Positions 1 through 7,646 of a DNA stretch of 64,000 nucleotides are shown piece after piece. Location: contig JBLHKW010000002.1 of assembly GCA_047618565.1 (NCBI GenBank), positions 62,001 to 126,000 of the forward strand. Direction: 5' to 3'. How positions within the stretch are numbered: the first letter of the stretch is position 1; each line of letters starts with the position of its first letter. The translations under genes and the position numbers were made by a program. The DNA is from JBLHKW01 sp047618565 (GTDB lineage Bacteria; Planctomycetota; UBA1135; GCA-002686595). Under the pieces are notes generated by a model. That model was not told the DNA's origin, did no database searches, and saw nothing but the letters and a program-made list of their open reading frames with translations.

Positions 1-539
1 CGGTTCGACCCCTCGTGAATCGCACGCGCCACGACCTCCTTGCCCACCCCGGACTCGCCCGTGATCAGGGTCGTCGTCTTGGGCGCGCGGGCCACTCGCT
101 GAACCTGCTCCATGACCCGGCAAATGGCGGGCGACTGCCCGATCATGGGGCTGTCGGTATCCTCGGCTACCTCGACGATGCCCCGCGGGAGGGCCTGTTC
201 GATGGCCTCTTCGACCGACTCCAGGGCCTCGGGCTGCGTCAGGAAATGGAATGCCCCGGCGCGCATGGCGGCCACGGCGTCCTCGATGGTCGCCGAGGCA
301 GTATGGGCGACGACGCGGGCGCGACGCGGGTCCTGGGTGAGGTCCGCAAGCAATCGCCAGCTGGCCTCCTGGGGCAGGCCCAGGTCGAGCAGCACCAGAT
401 CGGGCGTATCGAGGCTGACGGTCTCGAGGGCGGCGGCCTGTGAATTTACCCGTGACACCCGGTGGCCCTGCGAACGACACATCCGGACCCACTCGATGTG
501 GGCGTCGGTGCTCGCTTCGACGATCAGGATATGGGCCAT
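1..539 (-). CDS. NtrC-family sigma-54-dependent response regulator (5' part; 3' end outside window)
   Basis: Translating the reverse strand from the ATG at 539 gives an uninterrupted frame to the window edge. The first ~115 residues look like a receiver domain: MAHILIVEAS at the start, LVLLDLGLP around the expected phospho-acceptor Asp, and a VVAHTASAT strand. After a linker comes the start of a sigma-54 AAA+ domain with MIGQSPAI and the Walker A GESGVGKE. The usual acidic pair after beta-1 is replaced by E-A-S, so phosphorylation may be unconventional. It lies beside flagellar genes, one operon of which has a consensus sigma-54 promoter (6049-6064), so a FlrC/FleQ/FlgR-like flagellar activator role is inferred. 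The C-terminal HTH cannot be seen. No strong Shine-Dalgarno precedes the start. Confidence 0.85.
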   Translation of the reverse strand, partial: MAHILIVEASTDAHIEWVRMCRSQGHRVSRVNSQAAALETVSLDTPDLVLLDLGLPQEASWRLLADLTQDPRRARVVAHTASATIEDAVAAMRAGAFHFLTQPEALESVEEAIEQALPRGIVEVAEDTDSPMIGQSPAICRVMEQVQRVARAPKTTTLITGESGVGKEVVARAIHEGSN

Positions 540-791
540 CGGGGAATGGGGCAGGAAAGCGTTTCCGGGTACGCGGCAGGGGGAGGTGCCGTAACGGCCG
601 CTCTCAGGGCGCCCGCTATTAACTGTGTAGGGAAACGCCATCGTCGCGATGCGCTGAAAGGTGAAGTGAAAAAAAGGGCCGGCCCGGGCTCATCCTTTCC
701 CCAGGTCCTCCGAGAACTCTCTCGAGCCCAGCAAGGACGTCTGTCCGGGCCGGACTCAACCTCAGCCATCAACCACTAGAGAGAAAGAACT

Positions 792-1610
792 ATGGGCCTT
801 CGAATAAACACGAACATCGCCTCCATGAATGCCCAACGGCACATGGGCAATGTCACCATGCGCCTGCAAGGTAACTACTCACGCTTGGCATCTGGCCTGC
901 GTATCGCTTCCGCCGCCGACGACGCCGCTGGACTGGCCATCTCGGAGCGAATGCGCTCCCAGATCCGCTCCTACGGAGTCGCCGCCCGGAACACTCAGGA
1001 TGGCATCTCCTTGGCGCAAACCGCCGAGAGTGCCCTCAACGAGGTCTCAAACCTCCTGATCCGTGCTCGTGAACTGTCTGTCCAGTCTGCCAACGGCACG
1101 CTGGCCCAAGCCGACCGTAACACGATCCAGGTCGAGGTCGATGCCATCATCGACGAGCTCACCCGGATCTCGACCGAGGCCGTGTTCAACGGCGTCGCCC
1201 TCCTTGATGGCACGGGTACCGTGAACATTCAGGTCGGTATCGAGGCGGGCCAGACCGTTTCGATCAACGCTGTCGATACGACGGTCTCGACGCTCGGTGT
1301 GGACACCCTCAACATCACGAGCCAGGGCGCCGCGAGTGCAGCACTGGGCACTCTGGATACCGCCATTGGATCAGTCAATACCGCCCGCGGTCAGCTTGGC
1401 GCGGCGCAGAACCGGATGCAGAGCGCTCTCAGCACGACACTGAACGTGCGAGAGAACCTCTCTGCAGCTGAAAGTCGTATCCGCGACGTAGACATCGCTT
1501 CGGAGACTGCGGACCTGACGCGGAACTCGATCATGCAGCAAGCCGCTGTATCGATCCTGCAGCAGGCCAATGTCCAACCCCAGATCGCGCTATCCCTCAT
1601 CCAAGGATAA
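792..1610 (+). CDS. fliC: Flagellin (first copy)
   Basis: 272-residue flagellin, the filament subunit exported through the flagellar type III apparatus. The N-terminal D0/D1 signature is clear (MGLRINTNIASMNAQR, then SRLASGLRI and AADDAAGLAISERMRSQ). The C-terminal helix is also canonical (ENLSAAESRIRDVDIA, ending IALSLIQG). Only a short variable segment separates the conserved ends, so the surface D2/D3 domains are essentially absent and a thin filament is expected. The purine-rich GAGAGAAAG lies just before the ATG. The 250 bp upstream shows no convincing sigma-28 or sigma-54 promoter. A paralogue follows at 1961. Confidence 0.96.
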   Translation: MGLRINTNIASMNAQRHMGNVTMRLQGNYSRLASGLRIASAADDAAGLAISERMRSQIRSYGVAARNTQDGISLAQTAESALNEVSNLLIRARELSVQSANGTLAQADRNTIQVEVDAIIDELTRISTEAVFNGVALLDGTGTVNIQVGIEAGQTVSINAVDTTVSTLGVDTLNITSQGAASAALGTLDTAIGSVNTARGQLGAAQNRMQSALSTTLNVRENLSAAESRIRDVDIASETADLTRNSIMQQAAVSILQQANVQPQIALSLIQG

Positions 1611-1960
1611 CGGAGACGCGGCACTCTAGTGCCGATCGCTGAGGGGGGGCCGTCCACGTGGGCGGTCCCCGTTCCCCAGCGCATAGCGCGACGCGGCTCG
1701 AACCCGCACCTGTTCCTTCACAACAATCAGATTCAACCATCCGGTCGCCTGCGGCGAATCGTTGGCGGATCCCCCGTGCCACGGGGATACGCAACGCGCA
1801 GGGCCACCGACCTGGATGGCAAGTACTCTCGAGCTTCTCAAGTCCCTCGAAGTCTTGCTCCGTCGTCCCGTTTGCGGGGGGCCATACGAGCGGGCGGTCC
1901 CAGGGAGCCCGAGCGTTATTCGTACCCGCATCTTTTTTAGCATCTATCCAAGGAAACTAA
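1611..1960 (+). other. Spacer between the two flagellin genes, carrying repeated GC hairpin motifs
   Basis: No gene is seen here. Two diverged copies of one motif, a G-run followed by CC and then GGGCGGTCCC about 10 nt later, occur at 1643-1669 and 1876-1901. Both can fold: the first into a strong hairpin, the second into a 6-bp GGGGCC/GGTCCC stem. This suggests the flagellin gene was duplicated together with its downstream flank. A Shine-Dalgarno AAGGA at 1950-1954 serves the second flagellin. No convincing promoter could be assigned. Confidence 0.5.
1646..1670 (+). terminator. Hairpin downstream of the first flagellin
   Basis: GGGGCCGTCC at 1646-1655 pairs with GGGCGGTCCCC at 1660-1670, with one bulged T, one G-U pair and a 4-nt ACGT loop. 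It begins 36 nt after the flagellin stop. No U-tract follows, so it may act as a transcript-end stabiliser or attenuator instead of a classical intrinsic terminator. Confidence 0.5.
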
Positions 1961-2776
1961 ATGGGACTTAGAGTCAACACCAACGTCGCGGCCATGACCG
2001 CGCAACGAAACCTGCATACGGTTTCAAGCCGTTTGAACGGGAACTACTCCCGTCTGTCATCGGGTTTGCGTATCGCAACGGCCGCTGACGACGCCGCCGG
2101 CCTCGGTATCTCCGAGCGCATGCGTAGTCAAATCAAGTCGTTCGGCGCTGCTGCGCGGAACACGCAGGACGGTATCTCCCTCGTGCAGACCGCCGAAGGC
2201 GCTCTCAACGAGGTGTCGAGCCTCCTGACCCGTGGTCGCGAGCTGGCCGTCCAGAGTGCCAACGGCACGCTCAGCCAGGCTGACCGTGACACGATCCAGG
2301 TCGAGTTCGCGGCGATCAAGACCGAGATCGAGCGTATCGCTGACGACACCTCGTTCAACGGCGTTCAGTTGCTCGACAACACGACGTCGCTGAGCATCCA
2401 GGTGGGCATCAACAGTGGTGAGACCGTCGCCATCGCCGCGGTGGATACCCAGGGCTCGGCCCTCGGCATCACCTCGCTCGACCTGTCGAGTCAGGGCGGC
2501 TCCACTGCCGCTCTCGCGACCCTCGATACGGCGATCGGTTCCGTGAACACTGCGCGTGGTTCGCTGGGTGCCAGCCAGAACCGTCTTCAGAGTGCTCTCT
2601 CGAGTACCCTGAACGCCCGCGAGAACCTGTCGGCTGCAGAGAGTCGTATCCGCGACGTCGACATCGCTTCCGAGACGACGGACCTGACGCGTAACTCGAT
2701 CCTGCAGCAGGCCGCCACCTCGGTCCTGTCGCAGGCGAACGTGGCGCCGCAAATCGCGCTGTCACTGCTCGGCTAG
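1961..2776 (+). CDS. fliC: Flagellin (second copy)
   Basis: 271-residue flagellin paralogous to the gene at 792. It shares the MGLRVNTNVAAMTAQR start, AADDAAGLGISERMRSQ, the ENLSAAESRIRDVDIA block and an IALSLLG end. Differences concentrate in the central third (for example DNTTSLSIQVGINSGE against DGTGTVNIQVGIEAGQ), as expected for surface-exposed residues. The Shine-Dalgarno AAGGA (1950-1954) stands 6 nt before the ATG. A strong hairpin follows the stop. The two copies may form a composite filament or be used under different conditions; the sequence does not decide which. Confidence 0.96.
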   Translation: MGLRVNTNVAAMTAQRNLHTVSSRLNGNYSRLSSGLRIATAADDAAGLGISERMRSQIKSFGAAARNTQDGISLVQTAEGALNEVSSLLTRGRELAVQSANGTLSQADRDTIQVEFAAIKTEIERIADDTSFNGVQLLDNTTSLSIQVGINSGETVAIAAVDTQGSALGITSLDLSSQGGSTAALATLDTAIGSVNTARGSLGASQNRLQSALSSTLNARENLSAAESRIRDVDIASETTDLTRNSILQQAATSVLSQANVAPQIALSLLG

Positions 2777-2817
2777 TCCGTAGCGTAGCGTAACCGGCTC
2801 ATCAGGGCCGGTCATCG

Positions 2818-2843
2818 AGAAGGGCCCCTCACGGGGCCCTTCT
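2818..2843 (+). terminator. Strong hairpin terminator after the second flagellin
   Basis: A perfect 11-bp stem, AGAAGGGCCCC (2818-2828) and GGGGCCCTTCT (2833-2843), closes a TCAC loop and is followed by ATCTGTT. It lies 42 nt after the flagellin stop and 19 bp before the 3' end of a convergent gene, so it probably terminates from both sides. Confidence 0.85.
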
Positions 2844-2861
2844 ATCTGTTCCGGTGCGCAA

Positions 2862-3473
2862 TCACGCCGTGCGTGAGTACTGGTCCTCTGGGACCTGGTA
2901 GTGCGCGCGCGCCTCCAGCAACGGAGAATCCAGCTCCCAGCGCGACGAGTGGGCACGGGCACGGTCGGCGGACCATGCGTTGGAGAGGCCCCAGGGGTCA
3001 CGGACTAGCAGCTGTCCACTGTCGTAGGACTCCAGTGAACAAGCCTCCCGGCCGTGACGGCAGCGGGCGGTGAACCAGGCCACGAAATCGTGGGCGACCT
3101 CCACGGCCTCCGGATAGGCCCTGCCGCAGGCGGGCATCACGGCGGTCTGGAGCTTCAGCACCGTGTCCCATGCGCTGGTGTCGGCGAGGCCGTAACGGGT
3201 CTGCGCCCAGCTCACGCACTCGGCGTGCAAGCTGCCCCAGGATGCGCGCGCGCGGTTTCCCTCGCGCAGGGTGCCCATGTCGATGGGGCCATCGAGCAGG
3301 GGATTCAGGTTGGGGAGGCTGGTCGGCGACGCCTTCAGGTCATCGAGCAGATCCGTGAGGACCTCGACGGGCTGCAGGCCGAAGTCCCGATCCAGATAGG
3401 TCAGGATGTAATGCAGGACGCCCAGGTCCCGGGTCGCTCGCTGGAGCTGTGAAGCGCGTTCCGTTTGTGTCAT
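2862..3473 (-). CDS. Conserved-looking hypothetical protein within the flagellar cluster
   Basis: 203 residues from the ATG at 3473. The open frame extends upstream to 3581, but that part reads as non-coding and would run toward the fliD promoter region. No signal peptide, membrane helix or family motif is recognised. It is a mixed-charge, Trp-rich soluble protein with a probably helical N-terminal half (LGVLHYILTYLDRDFGLQ) and several cysteines (AECVSW, PACGRAY, ARCRHGREACSL). It is the only gene on this strand between the flagellins and fliD. A flagellar role is possible from location alone. Confidence 0.6.
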   Translation of the reverse strand: MTQTERASQLQRATRDLGVLHYILTYLDRDFGLQPVEVLTDLLDDLKASPTSLPNLNPLLDGPIDMGTLREGNRARASWGSLHAECVSWAQTRYGLADTSAWDTVLKLQTAVMPACGRAYPEAVEVAHDFVAWFTARCRHGREACSLESYDSGQLLVRDPWGLSNAWSADRARAHSSRWELDSPLLEARAHYQVPEDQYSRTA

Positions 3474-3627
3474 GCGTCTCTTGATGGGGCCCGAAAACAG
3501 GGCGCAGAAGGTTCTCGTCAACCCTGCCCCCTTCGGAAGTTGGCGTGGATTGCTGGAGCGCCAGGTGGAACAAATTTCCATATCGGGCCCGACTTGGGGA
3601 ATGGAGCAGGTTTTCCGCTCGCCACCC

Positions 3628-3654
3628 TCAAGCTTTCCTCACCACACCCGATAA
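3628..3654 (+). promoter_or_regulatory. FliA (sigma-28) type promoter for fliD
   Basis: TCAA at 3628-3631, exactly 15 nt, then CCCGATAA at 3647-3654. The classical sigma-28 consensus is TAAA-N15-GCCGATAA, so this matches 10 of 12 positions with ideal spacing. The expected start is near 3661, about 27 nt before the fliD ATG. A gene for FliA lies at 13716. Confidence 0.8.
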
Positions 3655-3687
3655 CTCATTGAAGATGTCTGGTGCAGGGAGCTTGAG

Positions 3688-5157
3688 ATGACAGTAGGTA
3701 GCGGTATCAGTTTCAGTGGGCTTGCGAGTGGTCTCAACACCACCGCGATCATCGCGCAGCTCGTCTCTATCGAGCGCATACCGATCAACGCCCTCGAGGC
3801 GGAGCAGCAAGAGGCGCGCAGCAAGATCTCGCTTATCGACGACTTCGGAGGGCTTGTAAGGGAGCTGCAGGACAAGGCCGAGGTGCTTTCCAAGTCATCC
3901 AGCTTCTTCGCGTTCACGACATCGACCAGCCACGACAACATCACCAACGTGAGCGTGACGGGCTCGCCGGTCGCCGGTTCCCATAGCGTGACCGTCAACT
4001 CCACGGCCGCAGTGGACCGCTGGGCACTCGACGGGGTCGCGGACTCCACCACGGATCTTGCGAGTGCAGACGGCCAGACGCTCAGCTTCGATGTGAACGG
4101 CAACAGCTACTCGGTCTCGGTGACCGCCGCCGATTCGTCGCTCACGGAGGTGCTGGATGCGGTCGAGGCAGCGGTCGGTACCGACGTCAACGCATCGATC
4201 GTCAACTCCGGAACGGTGGAGAGCCCGTCCTATCAGCTCGTGCTCGCGTCCGGCAGCAGCGGCGTGGCCTACAAGATCACGAACCTCACCACGGACATCG
4301 CCGGCCTGAACGCGACAGCCACGAACATCACGGTCGGCAGCGACGCAGAGGCCGTGATCGATGGGTTGACGGTCATCCGCTCGAACAACGACTTCAGTGG
4401 TGTTATTGAGGGCCTGGGCCTGGACCTGATCGCCAGCAGCGCGACCGAGATGACGATCACGGTCGACGCGGATCGCGATCTCGTACGAAGCCAGATCGAC
4501 GAGTTTATCAGCTCCTTCAATGCCGTCGTGAAGTTCACCAACGACCAGAACAAGTACACCGAGGCCGAGGGCGCGGGCGGGCTCCTGATCGGTGATGGAC
4601 TGCTCAGGTCGGTGCGCCGTGACCTTTCGAGTGCGCTGGACGTGCCGATCGCGACGGTTTTGGCCGACACCGAGGGTTACTCGACCCTGTCCCTCGTCGG
4701 CATCCGGCAGCTGAGCAATGGTAGCCTCGAGATCGACGAGACCATCTTCGACGCCAAGATGGAGGAGAACATCGAGGCACTATCCGGTCTGTTCGTGGAT
4801 AGCGACGGTTTCGACAACGGTGGGGCGGATCCCGACGACCCGGCCTTCCTGGTCGACACCACTACCGATGATGGTCTGGCGGACAACCTCGTGCGCAGTA
4901 TCGAGCGCATGTTCGGGACCTTCAATGGTTCGATCATCGACCAGGACACAGGCGAACGCCAGGTGCTCGAGTCGCTCTTCAAGGGGCGCAAGACCGCTCT
5001 GGAATCCAACATCAAGCGCTTCGGAGAGCAGATCGAGGCCAAGGAACGGCGCCTGGACATCTTCGAAGCCACGCTTGTGCGTCGGTACGCCGCGCTCGAA
5101 GAAGCCATCGGAGCGCTGAACGCCCAAGGCGCCGCTCTCGCCAACGCCCTCCAGTGA
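3688..5157 (+). CDS. fliD: Flagellar hook-associated protein 2 (filament cap) FliD
   Basis: 489 residues, a normal length for FliD, the pentameric cap that folds flagellin at the filament tip. The N-terminus has the family signature (SGLASGLNTTAIIAQLVSIE), followed by a coiled-coil segment rich in Glu/Gln, a beta-rich Ser/Thr/Val middle (residues ~100-250) and a C-terminal D0/D1 helical region ending in a heptad-like stretch (GEQIEAKERRLDIFEATL). AGGGAG sits about 6 nt before the ATG. It is preceded by a sigma-28-type promoter and followed 24 nt later by fliS, so the two are probably co-transcribed late flagellar genes. Confidence 0.95.
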   Translation: MTVGSGISFSGLASGLNTTAIIAQLVSIERIPINALEAEQQEARSKISLIDDFGGLVRELQDKAEVLSKSSSFFAFTTSTSHDNITNVSVTGSPVAGSHSVTVNSTAAVDRWALDGVADSTTDLASADGQTLSFDVNGNSYSVSVTAADSSLTEVLDAVEAAVGTDVNASIVNSGTVESPSYQLVLASGSSGVAYKITNLTTDIAGLNATATNITVGSDAEAVIDGLTVIRSNNDFSGVIEGLGLDLIASSATEMTITVDADRDLVRSQIDEFISSFNAVVKFTNDQNKYTEAEGAGGLLIGDGLLRSVRRDLSSALDVPIATVLADTEGYSTLSLVGIRQLSNGSLEIDETIFDAKMEENIEALSGLFVDSDGFDNGGADPDDPAFLVDTTTDDGLADNLVRSIERMFGTFNGSIIDQDTGERQVLESLFKGRKTALESNIKRFGEQIEAKERRLDIFEATLVRRYAALEEAIGALNAQGAALANALQ

Positions 5158-5181
5158 CCCCAAGAACCTGAAACAAGAGTT

Positions 5182-5556
5182 ATGGACTCCAAAGCCGTAG
5201 CCGACGCGTACCGACAGGGATCTATCGAGAACGCTCCGCCGATCAAGATCATCCGGATGCTCTACCAGGGGGCCCTCCGGTTCCTGACCGAGGCCATCGC
5301 GGCCGGGGCCGATAGCGTCATCTTCCGGGATCGTGTCGCGCGTACCGACCAGATCGTGACGGAACTCCGTCTGGCTCTGGTGGCGGATGCCGATCCGTCA
5401 CTGTGCGAGAACCTCGAGAACCTCTATCTGTTCGTCGAGAGCTGTCTGATCGACGCCATGCGCAACCAGACCACCGAGCCACTGGCCAGCGCGCGCAAGA
5501 TCCTGACGACCCTCGGCGAGGCCTGGAAAGAGGTCGAGATCACCTCGGAGCAATGA
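5182..5556 (+). CDS. fliS: Flagellin export chaperone FliS
   Basis: 124 residues, the usual FliS size. FliS binds the C-terminal helix of unassembled flagellin in the cytoplasm and prevents premature polymerisation. It starts MDSKAVADAYRQ, matching the A-Y-x-x motif of the family, followed by the core IIRMLYQGALRFLTEA. The protein is all helical. It follows fliD and its TGA overlaps the next start (ATGA at 5553-5556), so the two products are translationally coupled. Confidence 0.93.
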   Translation: MDSKAVADAYRQGSIENAPPIKIIRMLYQGALRFLTEAIAAGADSVIFRDRVARTDQIVTELRLALVADADPSLCENLENLYLFVESCLIDAMRNQTTEPLASARKILTTLGEAWKEVEITSEQ

Positions 5557-5918
5557 GCGAGTCTCACATCGTGTTCGGCGGGCTGGTCAAGGTCCGCCAC
5601 TGGATGGAGGCCTGTCTGGAAGCGCTGGAGTCGGCCACACCGGCCGATGAGGGCTTTCGTGCGGCCTGGAAGTGCCTGGAGGACGAGTTTGCGGACCTCG
5701 GACCGGTGGACCAGCTCCAGGGCCGTGTCGCGCGGGACGAGGTTGGCCAGCTGCGCGGCAAGCTCGAGGAGATGACGCGTCTGCATGCGGTCCTTGCGAC
5801 CGTTGTCGGTCAGCGGCGAGACGAGATAGGCGAGGCGTTGCAGACCACACGCGACCTTCGCAAGCGCCTCAGTTTCTACGGCGACGCTCCCAGCGACGTC
5901 TGCGACGTCCAGGGCTGA
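5553..5918 (+). CDS. Small helical protein, possible FliT/FlgN-like flagellar chaperone
   Basis: 121 residues from an ATG that overlaps the fliS stop by 4 nt. No strong family signature is seen. The sequence is helical, with a charged heptad-like middle (GQLRGKLEEMTRLHAVLATV, then QRRDEIGEALQTTRDLRKRL). The fliD-fliS-fliT gene order is common, and FliT/FlgN chaperones are short helical proteins of this size, so a substrate chaperone is the best guess. The assignment is from context. Confidence 0.65.
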   Translation: MSESHIVFGGLVKVRHWMEACLEALESATPADEGFRAAWKCLEDEFADLGPVDQLQGRVARDEVGQLRGKLEEMTRLHAVLATVVGQRRDEIGEALQTTRDLRKRLSFYGDAPSDVCDVQG

Positions 5919-5936
5919 CGAACTCCGGTCGCGCCG

Positions 5937-5957
5937 GGTGTCGAGTTTTCGAACAGG
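5937..5957. promoter_or_regulatory. Imperfect palindrome upstream of the fliO promoter (possible activator site 1)
   Basis: GGTGTCGA-gttt-TCGAaCAGG is an imperfect copy of the perfect palindrome at 5968-5988, with one extra A in the right half. The centres of the two sites are about 31 bp apart, close to three helical turns. This site is centred near -128 relative to the start predicted from the sigma-54 promoter. Confidence 0.5.
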
Positions 5958-5967
5958 CATCGGGACG

Positions 5968-5988
5968 CCTGTCGAACATCTCGACAGG
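5968..5988. promoter_or_regulatory. Perfect palindrome upstream of the fliO promoter (possible activator site 2)
   Basis: CCTGTCGA (5968-5975), a 5-nt spacer, then TCGACAGG (5981-5988): perfect 8-bp dyad symmetry. It is centred about 97 bp upstream of the start predicted from the -24/-12 element, a typical distance for a sigma-54 enhancer site. It could also be a transcript-end hairpin for the fliS operon, but no U-tract follows. Confidence 0.55.
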
Positions 5989-6048
5989 GCCTGACCAGCG
6001 ACGCTGAACGTGGGCCTCAGCGTGGCCCTGAGCGCTCGATGCGGCGCA

Positions 6049-6064
6049 TGGCACGCCGCTTGCA
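6049..6064 (+). promoter_or_regulatory. Sigma-54 (RpoN) promoter of the fliO operon
   Basis: TGGCACG-CCGC-TTGCA matches the textbook -24/-12 consensus completely, including GG at 6050-6051 and GC at 6062-6063 with exactly 10 nt between. The expected start is near 6075, giving a leader of about 26 nt before fliO. A sigma-54 activator gene of the NtrC family begins at 539 on the other strand. Confidence 0.88.
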
Positions 6065-6100
6065 TGGTGGCAGACGATTCCATAAATCGTTTCCACACCC

Positions 6101-6568
6101 ATGCAGATCATTCCCAGTCTCCTCACGCCCGTACTCGGCCAGGCCGCCAGCGCGGCCAACGGCCCCGACCTGACCCGCTACTTCATGGTCTGCGGGCTCA
6201 TCGTCTTCCTGATCATCGGGCTCGGCTACGGCTTTCGCCGTCTCTTCTCCGCCAGCTTGAAGCGTCGCGCGTCGGGGCGCTCTCTACGGCTTGTCGACGT
6301 GCTTCCGCTCGGGGGCAAGCAGCGCCTGGGCGTGGTGCGATGCTACGACCGTACCTTCTTGCTCGGCCTGGGTGAACGTGATGTCACCCTCGTCGCGGAG
6401 CTGGATTCGATCATCGGCGCCGAACCCGCCGGCAAGCCCGTGGCCGGCACGAAGGTCGCCAAGGAAGACTTCGTCCAGTTGCTGGAGAATGCGCAGGAAC
6501 GCATCCACTCCACCAATGCGGGCATCCCCAAGAGCGCTGATGAGCGTAGAACCGAGCTTGTCGGATGA
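6101..6568 (+). CDS. fliO: Flagellar biosynthesis protein FliO
   Basis: 155 residues. FliO is a single-span membrane protein that helps assemble the FliPQR export gate. A short periplasmic N-terminus is followed by one helix at about residues 28-46 (YFMVCGLIVFLIIGLGYGF). Next is the basic cytoplasmic domain typical of the family (RLVDVLPLGGKQRLGVVRC ... LLGLGERDVTLVAELD). The C-terminal ~50 residues are a low-conservation tail. No clear Shine-Dalgarno is present. It is first in a long operon driven by the sigma-54 promoter and overlaps fliP by 4 nt. Confidence 0.9.
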   Translation: MQIIPSLLTPVLGQAASAANGPDLTRYFMVCGLIVFLIIGLGYGFRRLFSASLKRRASGRSLRLVDVLPLGGKQRLGVVRCYDRTFLLGLGERDVTLVAELDSIIGAEPAGKPVAGTKVAKEDFVQLLENAQERIHSTNAGIPKSADERRTELVG

Positions 6569-7353
6569 TCCGCCGTTTTCTGTTCATCGCTCTTGTCGGC
6601 TTCTTCATGGCCCTCAGCGGGCCGGACGCCGTTGCCGTCCAAGGGGCGCTCGAGGAGGCCGCCGTGGATGCAGCCACACAGCCCGGCCGCTTCACCAAGG
6701 CGCTCGAGATCGCGCTGTTGCTCACGGCGCTCTCGCTCCTGCCTGCGATCCTGATCACGATCACCTGCTTCACGCGCATCGTGATCGTCCTCTCGTTCGT
6801 CCGTAGGGCGCTCTCCATCAATGAGCTGCCTCCCAATCCCGTGCTGATCGGGCTGGCCTTGTTCCTGACTGTCTTCGTGATGCAGCCGGTCGGCAAGCGC
6901 GTCTACGAGCAAGCGTGGGAGCCGTATCAGGCCGGGACCGTGTCGGTCGAGGAGGCAGGCACGCTCGCATGGACCGAGCTGCGCGGCTTCTTGGTGGCAA
7001 ACACCCGCAAGGATGAAATGGCCCTGTTCGTGGGCATGGTGCACGCCGCGGATGGGGACAGCGTGGGCACGGGCCCCGTGCTCGATCCGGAGACCCTGGC
7101 CAACCCATCGGTCATGGTCGTCGTGCCAGCCTTCATTCTCAGCGAGCTCAAGACGGCCTTTCAGATGGGTTTCTTGCTGTTCTTGCCGTTCCTGGTCATC
7201 GACCTGGTCGTGTCGAGCGTGCTGCTCTCGATGGGTATGTTCATGCTGCCGCCGGTGATGATCTCGACGCCCTTCAAGATTCTGATCTTCGTTCTGGTCG
7301 ACGGTTGGCGGCTCATCTGCGAGTCGCTCGTGACTTCATTCATCACTGCCTGA
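6565..7353 (+). CDS. fliP: Flagellar export gate protein FliP
   Basis: 262 residues, standard for FliP, a core subunit of the type III export gate. It has a cleavable-looking N-terminal hydrophobic segment (residues 4-24). Family blocks follow: TALSLLPAILITITCFTRIVIVLSFVRRAL, which includes the conserved P-x-h-h-h-x-x-T-x-F-T-R-I core, then NPVLIGLALFLTVFVMQP, PAFILSELKTAFQMGF and IDLVVSSVLLSMGMFMLPP. The loop between the second and third helices (~residues 110-170) is periplasmic. The start overlaps the fliO stop. Confidence 0.97.
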   Translation: MIRRFLFIALVGFFMALSGPDAVAVQGALEEAAVDAATQPGRFTKALEIALLLTALSLLPAILITITCFTRIVIVLSFVRRALSINELPPNPVLIGLALFLTVFVMQPVGKRVYEQAWEPYQAGTVSVEEAGTLAWTELRGFLVANTRKDEMALFVGMVHAADGDSVGTGPVLDPETLANPSVMVVVPAFILSELKTAFQMGFLLFLPFLVIDLVVSSVLLSMGMFMLPPVMISTPFKILIFVLVDGWRLICESLVTSFITA

Positions 7354-7364
7354 GGACCTGAACT

Positions 7365-7643
7365 GTGGACCAACTCGATCTCAAAGTCGTCGACCTTGCG
7401 CGCGACCTGCTCATGACGACGATCCTCGTCGCGGCCCCAGCGCTGATGATCGGCCTGGTGGTCGGCATCACAGTGAGCCTGTTCCAGGCGCTGACCTCGG
7501 TGCAGGAGCAGACCATGTCGCTCGTACCGAAGATGATGGCCGTGATGATCGTCACGCTGCTCCTGATGGCGCCCGCTCTCAGGATCCTGCGCGACTTCAC
7601 CTCGCGCATCCTCGACGAACTCAACACGTTCGGACTCAGCTGA
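7365..7643 (+). CDS. fliQ: Flagellar export gate protein FliQ
   Basis: 92 residues with two membrane helices, as in all FliQ proteins. It starts with GTG at 7365 and carries the family core VGITVSLFQALTSVQEQTMSLVPK between the helices. FliQ wraps around FliP-FliR to complete the export gate. It lies 11 nt after fliP and 3 nt before fliR. Confidence 0.96.
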   Translation: MDQLDLKVVDLARDLLMTTILVAAPALMIGLVVGITVSLFQALTSVQEQTMSLVPKMMAVMIVTLLLMAPALRILRDFTSRILDELNTFGLS

Positions 7644-7646
7644 CCG

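Noticed and set aside
592..619. Possible sigma-28 promoter for the first flagellin (TAAC-N16-CCCGCTAT)
   Set aside because: Spacing and -10 sequence fit poorly compared with the fliD and flgM promoters, so it was not reported as a promoter.
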